From the NCBI RefSeq assembly GCF_001427385.1, contig NZ_LMGJ01000012.1, positions 326,783 to 390,782 of the forward strand: a stretch of 64,000 nt of DNA. Direction: 5' to 3'. The number at the start of each line of letters is the position of its first letter. The stretch's first letter is position 1. Made by a program: the position numbers and the translations under genes. This document shows, one piece after another, positions 28,936 to 38,810 of this stretch. This DNA is from Mesorhizobium sp. Root157 (lineage in GTDB: Bacteria; Pseudomonadota; Alphaproteobacteria; Rhizobiales; Rhizobiaceae). The notes under the pieces are model-generated. The model was not told where the DNA came from and searched no databases. It saw only the letters and a program-made list of their open reading frames with translations.

Positions 28936-31824
28936 TTACGCCTGAGCGAGCGGATACTGCTCTTTCAGCATCTTCAGCACCTGGTCGCCGGCCACCGGCG
29001 CCCCGAACATGAAGCTCTGAACGTATTCGCAGCCGATCTGGCGCAATTCCAGTGCATCGCTTTGATCGGAAACGCCTTCCGCCACGACCGACAAGCCAAG
29101 TTCGTGCGCCATGTTGACCATCGACTTGATGAGCATGGCGCGCTTTGGCGTGGTGTCGTCGACGAAGCTCTTGTCGATCTTGATGGTGTCGAAGGGAAAG
29201 CGCGTCAGGTAGGACAAAGATGAATAGCCGGTGCCGAAATCGTCCAGCGACAGGCCGATGCCGAGGCGTTTCAGCTTGTTCAGCACATGCACCGCCTGTT
29301 CGGGATTGTCCATCACCAGGGATTCGGTGAGTTCCAGCCTGAAGCAGCGCGCCTTGAGGTTGGCCCGGGCGATGACCGAGCGCACGTCGCTGACCAGATC
29401 GCGGCGGATGAGTTGCCGGCTGGACAGGTTGACGGAGACCGAGAGCGGCGCGTCGCTGATCTGTTTTTGCCACGAGGCCAGGTCCTCGGCGGCGCGCTGC
29501 ATCGCGAACAGGCCAAGCTGGACGATGAGGCCGCAATTTTCAGCGACGGGGATGAAGTCGGCCGGCGGGATCATGCCACGACGCGGATGGTCCCAGCGCA
29601 GCAATGCCTCGAAGCCGGCTATGCTGTTGTCTTCCAGCCGCACGATCGGCTGATAGGCGAGCGTGAATTCGCGCCGCTCGATCGCGCGCCTGAGATCGGA
29701 CTCGAACTGCAGCTTGTCGGTACCGACGGTACGGAAGGCGGGGCGGAAGGGTTCGATCCTGTCGCCGCCGAAGCGCTTGGCCTGGTGAAGGGCGAGCTCG
29801 GCGTCCTTGACCATGTCTTCTGCCGAAGTCTGGTCCGAGGTCCAGGTGATGAGGCCCATCGAGGCGGTCAGCACGATCTCGCGCTTGGCGAAGGTGATCG
29901 GTGCGCTGATGGCGTGCTTGATGGCTTCGGCCACCGCTGCGATGCGGGCCGGGTCTTGCTCGGACAACAGCATCAGCGCAAACTGGTCGCCAGCGAAGCG
30001 GGAAAGCGAATCCTTCGGCTTGAGCAAGCGGTGCAGGCGTCGTGCGATGGTGAGCAGGATGGTGTCGCCGGCCGAGATGCCGAGCCCGTCATTGACCTGC
30101 TTGAAACGGTCGATGTCGATGACGAATACTGTCGGGCGAACCTTTTCCTCGGTTCGCGCGATCGAGATCACCGCGTCGAGCCGGTTCATGAACAATTCGC
30201 GGTTGGGCAGGCCGGTCAGATTGTCATGCACCGCATCGTGCAGGAGCCGCTCCTCGGCCTTCTTCTGTTCGGTCACGTCGACCATCGTGCCGACGCAACG
30301 GATGACCTCGCCGTCCGAACCGATCACCGGGCGGGCGCGTAGCGCGAACCAGTGATAATGGCCGTCGGCGCCGCGCAGGCGGAAGTTCTGGGCGACACGG
30401 CCGCGCCGATGTTCAAGCACGATATCCAGCGTGGTGCGGAAGGTGTCGCGGTCGTCGGCATGCAGAACCGGCAGCCAGTTGCGGGCCGGGCCGCCGAGAC
30501 TGTTGGGGGCGAGACCCAGTTGCAGGCTGACGTCGGGGCGTGTCACGACGCGGTCGCGCAGCACATCCCAGTCCCACACGATATCGCCCGAGCCGATCAC
30601 GGCCAGCGCCTGGCGTTCGATATCGGAGAAAAGCCCCTGATGCAGCGCGCCGCCGGAAAACGCATGCTGCATGACGGTGAAGCCGATAAGCAGGATGATG
30701 AGGATCAGGCCGCCGCCAAGCGCCGGCTGGACGATATCGTTGTCCAGCAAGCCGTTCACCGCCATCCACGATCCGGCAAGCCACAACAGGACCATGACCC
30801 AGCTTGGAACAAGCATGATCGCCCGGTCGTAGCCGCGAATGCCGAGCATGATGATGAGGCCGACGCCGATCACCGCCGTTGCCGCGAACGACAGGCGCGC
30901 GATGCCGGCGGCCACAGCCGGATCGATGATGGCGATGCCGGCGATCAGCCCCAGGCCAAGCACCCACACCAATGCGCCATAACTGAAATGGCCGTGCCAT
31001 CGGTTGAGGTTGAGATAGGCGAACAGGAACACCACGAAGGTTGCGGCAAGCCCGACCTCGGTGCCCGCTCGCCACAATTGCTCGTTGCCGGGCGACATCT
31101 CGATGATCTTGCTGAGGAAGCCGAAATCGACGCAAATATAGGCGAGGACCGCCCATGACAGGGCTGCCGTCGCTGGGAACATCGAGGTGCCCTTGACTAC
31201 GAACAAGATGGTCAAGAACAGCGCCAGCAGGCCGGCGATGCCGATGACGATGCCGCGATAGAGCGTGTAGGAGTTGACGGAATCCTTGTAGGCTTCCGGC
31301 TCCCAAAGATAGACCTGCGGCAGCTTCGGCGACGCGAGATCGGCCACAAAGGTGACGACTGCGCCGGGGTTCAACGTGATTCTGAACACGTCGGCGTCCG
31401 GGCTTGCCTGGCGGTCGAGCGCGAAGCCTTCGCTGGGCGTGATGGCGGCGATGCGCGTCGAGCCGAGGTCGGGCCAGAACAGCCCGGAATTGACCAGGCG
31501 GAAATGCGGCGCAACGATCAGCCTGTCGATCTGCTGGTCGGTCGTGTTGGCCAGCGCAAACACCGCCCAGTCGCCGGTGGAGCGATTGTCGTTGGCTTCC
31601 ACCTCGATGCGCCGCACGATGCCGTCAGGGCCGGGAGCCGTCGAAACCTGGAAGTTCTCGCCCTGATTGCGATAGATTTCGACCGCTCCGGAAAGATCCA
31701 GCGCCACGTCGTCGCGAGCGATCTTGATCGGCTCGATCGCATAGGTGGAACTTACCGAGCAAACGGTGACCAGAGCCGCGAGAAAGAATGCGAGCAGCGA
31801 CCTGATTCGCGGAAATATCGTCAA
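28936..31824 (-). CDS. rgsP: RgsP-like 7TM receptor with PAS, degenerate GGDEF and EAL domains
   Basis: 962-residue membrane receptor for cyclic-di-GMP control. In order: signal peptide (1-29), periplasmic 7TMR-DISM-type sensor (about 30-185), seven helices (about 190-390), PAS with PAC (about 405-535), GGDEF-like (about 540-700), EAL (about 715-955). The GGDEF loop is A611-G-D-Q-F615, so cyclase activity is doubtful. The EAL domain looks active: E739-A-L-L-R-W, NLSSRQL, LTES, DDFGTGYSS and KIDKSF are all present. The architecture matches RgsP of Sinorhizobium meliloti, which directs unipolar growth in Rhizobiales; I infer orthology from layout and the degenerate GGDEF, not from a search. Confidence 0.85.
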   Translation of the reverse strand: MTIFPRIRSLLAFFLAALVTVCSVSSTYAIEPIKIARDDVALDLSGAVEIYRNQGENFQVSTAPGPDGIVRRIEVEANDNRSTGDWAVFALANTTDQQIDRLIVAPHFRLVNSGLFWPDLGSTRIAAITPSEGFALDRQASPDADVFRITLNPGAVVTFVADLASPKLPQVYLWEPEAYKDSVNSYTLYRGIVIGIAGLLALFLTILFVVKGTSMFPATAALSWAVLAYICVDFGFLSKIIEMSPGNEQLWRAGTEVGLAATFVVFLFAYLNLNRWHGHFSYGALVWVLGLGLIAGIAIIDPAVAAGIARLSFAATAVIGVGLIIMLGIRGYDRAIMLVPSWVMVLLWLAGSWMAVNGLLDNDIVQPALGGGLILIILLIGFTVMQHAFSGGALHQGLFSDIERQALAVIGSGDIVWDWDVLRDRVVTRPDVSLQLGLAPNSLGGPARNWLPVLHADDRDTFRTTLDIVLEHRRGRVAQNFRLRGADGHYHWFALRARPVIGSDGEVIRCVGTMVDVTEQKKAEERLLHDAVHDNLTGLPNRELFMNRLDAVISIARTEEKVRPTVFVIDIDRFKQVNDGLGISAGDTILLTIARRLHRLLKPKDSLSRFAGDQFALMLLSEQDPARIAAVAEAIKHAISAPITFAKREIVLTASMGLITWTSDQTSAEDMVKDAELALHQAKRFGGDRIEPFRPAFRTVGTDKLQFESDLRRAIERREFTLAYQPIVRLEDNSIAGFEALLRWDHPRRGMIPPADFIPVAENCGLIVQLGLFAMQRAAEDLASWQKQISDAPLSVSVNLSSRQLIRRDLVSDVRSVIARANLKARCFRLELTESLVMDNPEQAVHVLNKLKRLGIGLSLDDFGTGYSSLSYLTRFPFDTIKIDKSFVDDTTPKRAMLIKSMVNMAHELGLSVVAEGVSDQSDALELRQIGCEYVQSFMFGAPVAGDQVLKMLKEQYPLAQA

Positions 31825-31827
31825 AAA

Positions 31828-32424
31828 TCAGCCCTTTGTTCGCGTGCCCGGCAGATCGTCCACGATCCGGGCGTAAAGATAGTGGTCTTGCCAGGAGCCA
31901 TTGATCCTGAGGTAGGATCGTAACAGTCCTTCGCGCTGGAATCCGGCTTTTTCAAGCACGCGGATCGAGCGGGCGTTGTCGGGGATACAGGCAGCTTCGA
32001 TCCGGTGCAACTTTAGCGTATCGAAAGCGAAACGCACCAGTACATTCAGCGCATCCGTCATCAGGCCGCGCCCGGCGTAACGCTCGCCCATCCAGTAGCC
32101 GATATGGGCGCTTTGGCAAACACCGTGGCGAATGTTGCCCAGCGTTATGCCCCCAACCAGCTTGCCGCTGGCCTTTTCCACAATGAAGAGCGCGATGGCG
32201 CTGCCTTGCGCGTAATCCTCGCGGTAGCGGCCGATCCTGTGACGCCACGCGGTGCGATCCAGTTCGTCCGGCATCCAGCGCGGTTCCCAGCGTTCGAGAA
32301 AGGCGCGGCTTGAGCCGCGCAAGGCGGCCCATTCCCGATAATCGTTGGCCAGCGGAAAACGCAGGGTTATTTTTTCGCCCTTCAGGGCCGGCAGGTCGCG
32401 GCGAAAGAAAGGAAGCGCGAACAC
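31828..32424 (-). CDS. RimJ-like GNAT N-acetyltransferase
   Basis: Acetyl-CoA-dependent transferase similar to RimJ/RimL, which acetylate ribosomal protein N-termini; the substrate here is unproven. The 198-residue protein has TLRFPLANDYREWAALR at the N-terminus, HIGYWMGERYAGRGLMTDAL with the acetyl-CoA pyrophosphate loop (Q/R-x-x-G-x-G/A type), and LHRIEAACIPDNARSIRVLEKAGF, the RimJ signature. The start is GTG at 32424. It lies 3 bases upstream of the rgsP-like start on the same strand, so the two may be cotranscribed. Confidence 0.88.
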   Translation of the reverse strand: MFALPFFRRDLPALKGEKITLRFPLANDYREWAALRGSSRAFLERWEPRWMPDELDRTAWRHRIGRYREDYAQGSAIALFIVEKASGKLVGGITLGNIRHGVCQSAHIGYWMGERYAGRGLMTDALNVLVRFAFDTLKLHRIEAACIPDNARSIRVLEKAGFQREGLLRSYLRINGSWQDHYLYARIVDDLPGTRTKG

Positions 32425-32546
32425 AATGGTTTACACCAGCGGGGTTACACGAGGGGGCGCCCTTGCGGACGCTCAACTGGCGATTTGGCTTCGTGCTTCA
32501 GCATCGGAATATCCCAGAACCCGTTCTCGCGTCGCGGTCCGACGCT

Positions 32547-33836
32547 TCATACGGCGAAGCGGCGTGCCGCCATTGCGTTGGGCATGACGTCGAGTATGGA
32601 TTCATAAGGCGCCAGCGTTCCCACCGGACCGACGGCGGTGAGCGTCGGCTTGGTGGTGAAGAGCCGTGCCGACAGATCGGTGAGCCTGCCGATGGTCAGA
32701 GCTGAAAGGCGCTCCATCAACTCTTCCTTGGGAATGGGTCGACCGAACAGAAGAAGCTGGCGCGCGATTTGCGAAGCGCGGCTGGCCGGGCTTTCCGCCG
32801 ACATGATGAGGCCGGCCCTGTACTGCGCCCGCGCACGGTCCAGTTCTTCCTGAAAAATCGCCTCGCCGGCCTTCTGCAATTCGTTAGCGATTACCGGCAC
32901 CAGTTCGCCGATGTTGCTTTGGCCGGTCGCGGCGTGGACGCCGAAGATACCGGTGTCGGAAAAGCCCCAGTGGAAGGCATAAACGGAATAGCAAAGGCCG
33001 CGTTTCTCGCGCACCTCCTGGAACAGGCGAGACGACATGCCGCCGCCGAGGATCATCGACAGCACCTGCGAGGCATAGAAATCGCGCACATGGTAGGCGC
33101 GCCCTTCGAAGCCCAGCACGATCTGCGCGTCCATGAGGTCGCGGTCTTCACGGAAGTCGCCGCCGACATATTGGGCATACTGCGGTGTGACGCTTTCGGC
33201 GTGCGGGCGAAAGCCGCCGAGCTTGTCTTCCACCTGCCGCACGAAATCGTCGTGCTTGATGTCGCCGGCGGCGACCAGGACCATGCGGTCGGCGCCGTAC
33301 TGGCGCTCCATGAAGTCGTGCAATTGCTTCGAGGTAAAGGATTGCACCGTTTCCGGCGTGCCGAGGATGGAGCGGCCAAGGGTCTGGTGACGGTAGGCCG
33401 TTTCGGTGAAACGGTCGAAGACGATGTCGTCGGGCGTATCGTGTGCTGCGCCGATCTCTTGCAGGATGACGTGCTGTTCGCGCGCCAGTTCATTCGGATC
33501 GAAAGTCGAATCCTGCAGGATGTCGGCAAGTATGTCCACTGCCAGCGGCACATCGTCGGTGAGCACTCTGGCGTAGAAGGACGTGGTTTCCACGCTGGTC
33601 GCTGCATTGATCTCGCCGCCGACGTCCTCGATATCGGAAGCGATCTGGAAAGCGGTTCGCTTGCCGGTACCCTTGAACGCCATGTGCTCAAGCAGATGAG
33701 CCATTCCGTGCTCGTCGTCACGCTCGTTACGGGCTCCGGATTTGACCCAGGCTCCTAAAGCGACGGATTCGATGCTTGGAAGGGTTTCGGTGGCGACTGT
33801 CAGGCCGTTCGACAGACGGCTTACCTCAACACCCAT
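32547..33836 (-). CDS. M16 family zinc peptidase (processing-peptidase-like)
   Basis: Pitrilysin-family peptidase related to mitochondrial processing peptidase beta. The inverted zinc motif H47-L-L-E-H51 is intact, with the distal Glu in the region of NAATSVETTSFYARV (E is 76-79 residues downstream in the family). GGGMSSRLFQEVREKRGLCYSVYAF is the typical second-domain signature. 429 residues from ATG 33836 with GGGAG upstream on the minus strand. It follows thrC by 14 bases, a pairing common in Rhizobiales. The natural substrate is unknown. Confidence 0.92.
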   Translation of the reverse strand: MGVEVSRLSNGLTVATETLPSIESVALGAWVKSGARNERDDEHGMAHLLEHMAFKGTGKRTAFQIASDIEDVGGEINAATSVETTSFYARVLTDDVPLAVDILADILQDSTFDPNELAREQHVILQEIGAAHDTPDDIVFDRFTETAYRHQTLGRSILGTPETVQSFTSKQLHDFMERQYGADRMVLVAAGDIKHDDFVRQVEDKLGGFRPHAESVTPQYAQYVGGDFREDRDLMDAQIVLGFEGRAYHVRDFYASQVLSMILGGGMSSRLFQEVREKRGLCYSVYAFHWGFSDTGIFGVHAATGQSNIGELVPVIANELQKAGEAIFQEELDRARAQYRAGLIMSAESPASRASQIARQLLLFGRPIPKEELMERLSALTIGRLTDLSARLFTTKPTLTAVGPVGTLAPYESILDVMPNAMAARRFAV

Positions 33837-33850
33837 ATAACAAAAACTCC

Positions 33851-35248
33851 CTAGAGGGCCGCACGAGCGTGCTGGCCTATGTAATCTTCCAACATTTTCT
33901 TGTCGGATGGAAGCACTGTGTATTTCTCTTCCAAGGCCGTCAATCCGGCAAGCCAGGACGGCAATTCCGGCGAGACGCCGCAGGCGGCTTCGACGGCGGC
34001 TGGAAATTTCGCCGGATGAGCCGTTCCGAGAACGATCCTCGGAGCGTTGCTGTCCTTGTTCTTTGCAGCGACATGCACAGCCGTCGCCGTATGCGGATCG
34101 AGGAGGTAGTTGCTTGCGCCAAGCGTCGAACGGATGGTTTCGGCTGCCTTTGCCATCGAGGCGCGCCCGGCGTCGAATTCGGCGCGAATGGCGGCCAGTT
34201 CTCCAGCCTCGATGGTGAACGCGCCGGACTGCTTGAGGCCCGCCATGTAGCGCCTCACCGTTCCGGCGTTGCGGCCGGACGCCTCGAACAGGAGCCGTTC
34301 GAAATTGGACGACACCTGGATGTCCATTGATGGCGAGGTTGTCGCAACGACGCCTTGCATGCGGTATTCGCCGGTGGCCAGCGTGCGCGCCAGGATATCG
34401 TTGTCGTTGGTGGCGATTTCGAGCCGCTCGATCGGCAGGCCCATCTTCTTGGCGGCGTAGCCGGCGAAGATGTCGCCGAAATTGCCGGTGGGAACGGTGA
34501 ACGAAACGGGCCGGTCCGGCGCGCCGAGCGACAGAGCCGAAGAGAAGTAATAGACGATCTGGGCCATGATCCGCGCCCAGTTGATCGAGTTGACGCCCGA
34601 CAGGGAAACGCGGTCGCGAAAGCCGTGATCGTTGAACAGGTCTTTCAACAATCCCTGGCAATCGTCGAAATTGCCCTCGATGGCGAGCGCATGGACGTTG
34701 CCGGCTGTCGAGGTCGTCATCTGCTTCTGTTGCACAGGGGAGACGCGGCCGTTGGGAAACAGGATGAAGATGTCGGTGCGGTCACGTCCGGCGAATGCGT
34801 CGATGGCCGCTCCTCCGGTATCGCCCGATGTGGCTCCCACTATGGTCGCGCGCTGGCCGCGCTCGGCAAGCACATGGTCCATGAGGCGCGCAAGCAGTTG
34901 CATCGCCACGTCCTTGAAGGCAAGCGTGGGACCGTGGAACAACTCCAGCACGAAGGTGTTGGGCGCGATCTGCACCAGCGGGCAGACGGCCTGATGCCGG
35001 AATGTGGCATAGGCCTCGCGCACCAGGCGTTCGAACACCGGTTGCGCGATCTCGCCGCCGAGGAAGGGCGTCAACACGCGGATTGCAAGGTCGGGATAGG
35101 CAAGGCCGCGCATGGCCCGGATCTCGGCGGCTGAAAACTGCGGCCAGACGGCTGGAACGTAGAGCCCGCCGTCGCGGGCCAGACCGGCCAGGATCGTATC
35201 GGAGAAGCCGAGTTGAGGTGCCTCGCCACGAGTGCTCACATACTGCAT
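33851..35248 (-). CDS. thrC: Threonine synthase
   Basis: PLP enzyme that converts O-phosphohomoserine to threonine. 465 residues, the long (class II, yeast/E. coli-like) form: MQYVSTRGEAPQLGFSDTILAGLARDGGLYVP at the N-terminus, the PLP-lysine in GPTLAFKDVAMQLLAR, the phosphate loop VGATSGDTGGAAIDAF, and PTGNFGDIFAGYAAKKMG. It supplies the last threonine step after ThrB, encoded 8 kb away. Together with the M16 peptidase and GNAT genes it forms a leftward run. Confidence 0.96.
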   Translation of the reverse strand: MQYVSTRGEAPQLGFSDTILAGLARDGGLYVPAVWPQFSAAEIRAMRGLAYPDLAIRVLTPFLGGEIAQPVFERLVREAYATFRHQAVCPLVQIAPNTFVLELFHGPTLAFKDVAMQLLARLMDHVLAERGQRATIVGATSGDTGGAAIDAFAGRDRTDIFILFPNGRVSPVQQKQMTTSTAGNVHALAIEGNFDDCQGLLKDLFNDHGFRDRVSLSGVNSINWARIMAQIVYYFSSALSLGAPDRPVSFTVPTGNFGDIFAGYAAKKMGLPIERLEIATNDNDILARTLATGEYRMQGVVATTSPSMDIQVSSNFERLLFEASGRNAGTVRRYMAGLKQSGAFTIEAGELAAIRAEFDAGRASMAKAAETIRSTLGASNYLLDPHTATAVHVAAKNKDSNAPRIVLGTAHPAKFPAAVEAACGVSPELPSWLAGLTALEEKYTVLPSDKKMLEDYIGQHARAAL

Positions 35249-35358
35249 TTGATCGGTCTTCCGTTGTTTGCGGAGTGTGGATTTGTTGCTTTCGTCAGTC
35301 GCATTTTCGCCGCCGGGTTGCTATAGGACACCAGCGTTGCGAGAGGGAAGTGCAGTTC

Positions 35359-36051
35359 ATGGCAGTTCGTACATCGGGTCGTCGCTTTTTTACCGGATTG
35401 GCGTCGTTTGGCTTTATGTTTGTCGTCGCAGGCTGCCAGTCGGGCGGCAACGGACTGCTTGGCGTGGGCGACAAGCAGGCTCCCACGCAGGCTGACGCCC
35501 AGGCGCAGGGCAAGGTGCTGGCCAGCGAATTGAGGGCCTATTGCCCGAACGTGACACTGCGCGAAGGCACTGCCTACTTCAACACCTATGCCAGCGGCGG
35601 CCAGGACGATCAGTCCAAGCTGATCTATCAGGCCGCGATCGCCAACGTGACCCGCGACTGCAGCTACGGTACCGGCACGCTGACCCTGAATGTCGCCGTT
35701 GCCGGCAAGGTCGTGCCCGGTCCGCTCGCGTCGGCCGGCGCCATCACCATGCCTATCCGCATCGCGGTTACCCTGGGCGACCAGGTGCTTTACTCGCAAC
35801 TCCACCAATACAAGGTGCAGATCGCCGATACTTCGACGGCCACCCAGTTCGTCTTCAATGATCCCAACGTCACCGTTCCTGCGCCGTCAGCGCGGAACTA
35901 TCAGGTGTTCGTCGGCTATGACGAAGGCCCGCCGAAGGCCGCCCCGAAGCCGGCCAGGGTCGCGAAGAAGGTGGTGAAAAAGAAACCGGTTGCGGCTGTG
36001 GCCCCGGCGGCACCACCTGCTCAGTCCTCCATCTCGGACATTCCGCGCTAG
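35359..36051 (+). CDS. Lipoprotein of unknown function
   Basis: 230-residue envelope protein. A twin-Arg-like or ordinary signal (MAVRTSGRRFFTGLASFGFMFVVAGC) ends in a lipobox (V-A-G-C), so the mature form is probably lipid-anchored. The middle contains two cysteines (AYCPNV and RDCSYG) within a beta-rich domain. The C-terminus is a low-complexity Pro/Ala/Lys tail (PKPARVAKKVVKKKPVAAV), a type often seen to contact peptidoglycan or the outer membrane. I recognise it only as a protein type common in Rhizobiales. ATG 35359 has a GAGAGGG ribosome site. Confidence 0.75.
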   Translation: MAVRTSGRRFFTGLASFGFMFVVAGCQSGGNGLLGVGDKQAPTQADAQAQGKVLASELRAYCPNVTLREGTAYFNTYASGGQDDQSKLIYQAAIANVTRDCSYGTGTLTLNVAVAGKVVPGPLASAGAITMPIRIAVTLGDQVLYSQLHQYKVQIADTSTATQFVFNDPNVTVPAPSARNYQVFVGYDEGPPKAAPKPARVAKKVVKKKPVAAVAPAAPPAQSSISDIPR

Positions 36052-36071
36052 CTGAACACCTGGACCATATC

Positions 36072-36112
36072 GCGGTCAGGGCGTCGTCGTTTACGCGCCG
36101 CAGCCTGACCGC
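36072..36112. terminator. Inverted repeat between convergent genes
   Basis: GCGGTCAGG (36072-36080) and CCTGACCGC (36104-36112) form a perfect 9-bp stem with a 23-base loop between the lipoprotein gene and the leftward HAD gene. No T-run follows, so it is a candidate bidirectional terminator only. Confidence 0.45.
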
Positions 36113-36131
36113 TGTGTTGAAACGGCAAATG

Positions 36132-36821
36132 CTACGCGTTTTCGGACCACTCGGAGAGGGCGGCAAGCACGCTTTTCAGTTCGGCCCAGCGTCGGATGAC
36201 TGTTTCCGCCCCGGCCTCGGTCAAGGCGTCGGCATGGCCCGGATAGCTGTGCGAGGCGCCGGTGAAGCCGATGACGCGCATGCCGGCGGCGGTGGCGCCG
36301 TTGATGCCGTGTACCGAATCTTCGATGACGAACGTGCGCGCGGGGTCGGCGCCGAGCGTTTTGGCAGCATGGAGAAATACGTCCGGAGCAGGTTTGGTCT
36401 TGCCGCTCGGCGTATCGAGCGCTGAAAAGATCCTACCGGCAAAGAGCGGCAAAAGCCGCGTCTTTTCCAGCATGAATTCAATGCGGTCGGCGCGCGAGTT
36501 GGAACAGATGCAACGTGGCGTGGCCACTTGCGCCACCGCTTCGTGAACGCCGTCGATGGCACGCACGTCCTGTTTCAGCCGCCGGTCGATCAATTCCTCG
36601 GCCTTGTCGATCAGCGAGGCTTGCAGCGGAATGCCCGCCCTTTGCTCGACGCTGAGAAGAATGTCCTTGAAGGTCAGACCGGCATAGGTTTCCGCCAGTT
36701 CTTCGGCCGATATCTCGAACCCCGCCTCTGTCAGCAACTGGGCCTCGACCCGCGCGGCAAGGATTTCGGAATCGACGAGCACGCCGTCACAATCAAAAAT
36801 AACGAGGTCGAGCTTGTTCAT
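36132..36821 (-). CDS. HAD-superfamily hydrolase (beta-phosphoglucomutase/phosphoglycolate-phosphatase-like)
   Basis: 229-residue HAD subfamily IA enzyme. Motif I is FDCDGVLVDSE with the two catalytic aspartates near residues 9 and 11, motif II is CICSNSRADR, motif III lysine in GKTKPAPDVFLHAAKTLG, and motif IV is VIEDSVHGINGATAAGM. The alpha-helical cap (about 18-85) places it with Gph/YcjU/GS1-type phosphatases. The substrate cannot be inferred. ATG 36821 was chosen over a longer frame to 36887. Divergent from ccrM. Confidence 0.88.
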   Translation of the reverse strand: MNKLDLVIFDCDGVLVDSEILAARVEAQLLTEAGFEISAEELAETYAGLTFKDILLSVEQRAGIPLQASLIDKAEELIDRRLKQDVRAIDGVHEAVAQVATPRCICSNSRADRIEFMLEKTRLLPLFAGRIFSALDTPSGKTKPAPDVFLHAAKTLGADPARTFVIEDSVHGINGATAAGMRVIGFTGASHSYPGHADALTEAGAETVIRRWAELKSVLAALSEWSENA

Positions 36822-36969
36822 GTCGGTCCGGCGAAACTCGGGGAAGGGGAAACCCGGTATTGCCCAGGCGGGGCGGGGATACACCAAAGAACCGCCCTTC
36901 GCAAATCAGCCCGTCCGCTTCACTGAATATTTACGCTGATCGGTAACCATAACAGCGGGTAAACAGTAA

Positions 36970-38121
<1,152 letters not shown>

Positions 38122-38159
38122 AACCGCGCAGCGGTAGCCGATTCAGCGGGTGAAGTCGC

Positions 38160-38195
38160 TGAACCGGCGTTTCGGACGTCGCCGCGACCGGTTCA
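38160..38195. terminator. Inverted repeat after ccrM
   Basis: TGAACCGG (38160-38167) and CCGGTTCA (38188-38195) form a perfect 8-bp stem with an inner CGGCG/CGCCG pairing. It lies between the convergent ccrM and HAD genes. No strong T-run is present. Confidence 0.4.
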
Positions 38196-38197
38196 AT

Positions 38198-38806
38198 TCA
38201 AAGTGCAATTTCCATCCGACCGAGATCGGCTTCGAGAGCCGCCGCATCGGTGAACAGCACCGCCTGCCAGCCGGCGGCTTTGGCCCCATCGACGTTCTTC
38301 TGGCTGTCGTCGATGAACAGCGCATGGGCCGGCTCGATACCGAAGCTCGCGGCATGGTGATCGTAGATGCCGCGTTCCGGCTTGATCATGCCGATTTCGC
38401 CCGACACCGTGACGCCGCGTGGGCGCTCGAGGAACGGGAAACGTCCGCGCGCTTCGGCAAAAGTATCGGCGGCCCAATTGGTCAGCAGCGTCACGTCGTG
38501 CCCGGCATCGAGCAGGCGGCCGAGCAGCGCCACGCTGTCGTCATAGGCGTACGGAACCATCTCGTGCCAGTGGCGGCGGAAGTTGCGAATGTTTTCAGCA
38601 TGGCCGGGGTGCTCGGCAATCAGCAGCGCCTCGGCGTCTTCCCATTTGCGGCCGCGGTCCTGTTCTATGTTCCAGGCGCTGGTGCAGATGTTGTCGAAGA
38701 ACCATTTGCGTTCGGCAGGATCGGGAATGAGCCGGCTGAAGGGAAGGTCCGGATCGTAGTGGACGAGCACCTTGCCGATGTCGAAGACGATGTGGCGGAT
38801 TTCCAT
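38198..38806 (-). CDS. HAD-superfamily phosphatase, YihX-like
   Basis: 202-residue HAD subfamily IA protein. Motif I is FDIGKVLVHYDP: the nucleophilic Asp is present, but the usual second Asp two residues on is Gly, as in YihX-type sugar-phosphate phosphatases (FDLGNV). Motif II is TLLTNW, motif III KPERGIYDHHAASFG, motif IV FIDDSQKNVDGAKAAGW. Cap-domain helices lie at about 20-85. ATG 38806 has AAAGG upstream; the frame extends to 38836, overlapping mutY. It lies 4 bases beyond the mutY stop and is probably cotranscribed with it. Confidence 0.87.
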   Translation of the reverse strand: MEIRHIVFDIGKVLVHYDPDLPFSRLIPDPAERKWFFDNICTSAWNIEQDRGRKWEDAEALLIAEHPGHAENIRNFRRHWHEMVPYAYDDSVALLGRLLDAGHDVTLLTNWAADTFAEARGRFPFLERPRGVTVSGEIGMIKPERGIYDHHAASFGIEPAHALFIDDSQKNVDGAKAAGWQAVLFTDAAALEADLGRMEIAL

Positions 38807-38810
38807 TCTG

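Noticed and set aside
33837..34661. Apparent 704-residue leftward protein joining the M16 peptidase with upstream sequence.
   Set aside because: The upstream part is thrC read in another frame on the same strand; the M16 family N-terminus begins at ATG 33836 with a ribosome site.
36942..36964. Possible CtrA site (TAA half-sites) upstream of ccrM.
   Set aside because: The half-sites GTAACC and GTAAAC are 16 bases apart, whereas the CtrA motif needs TTAA-N7-TTAA.
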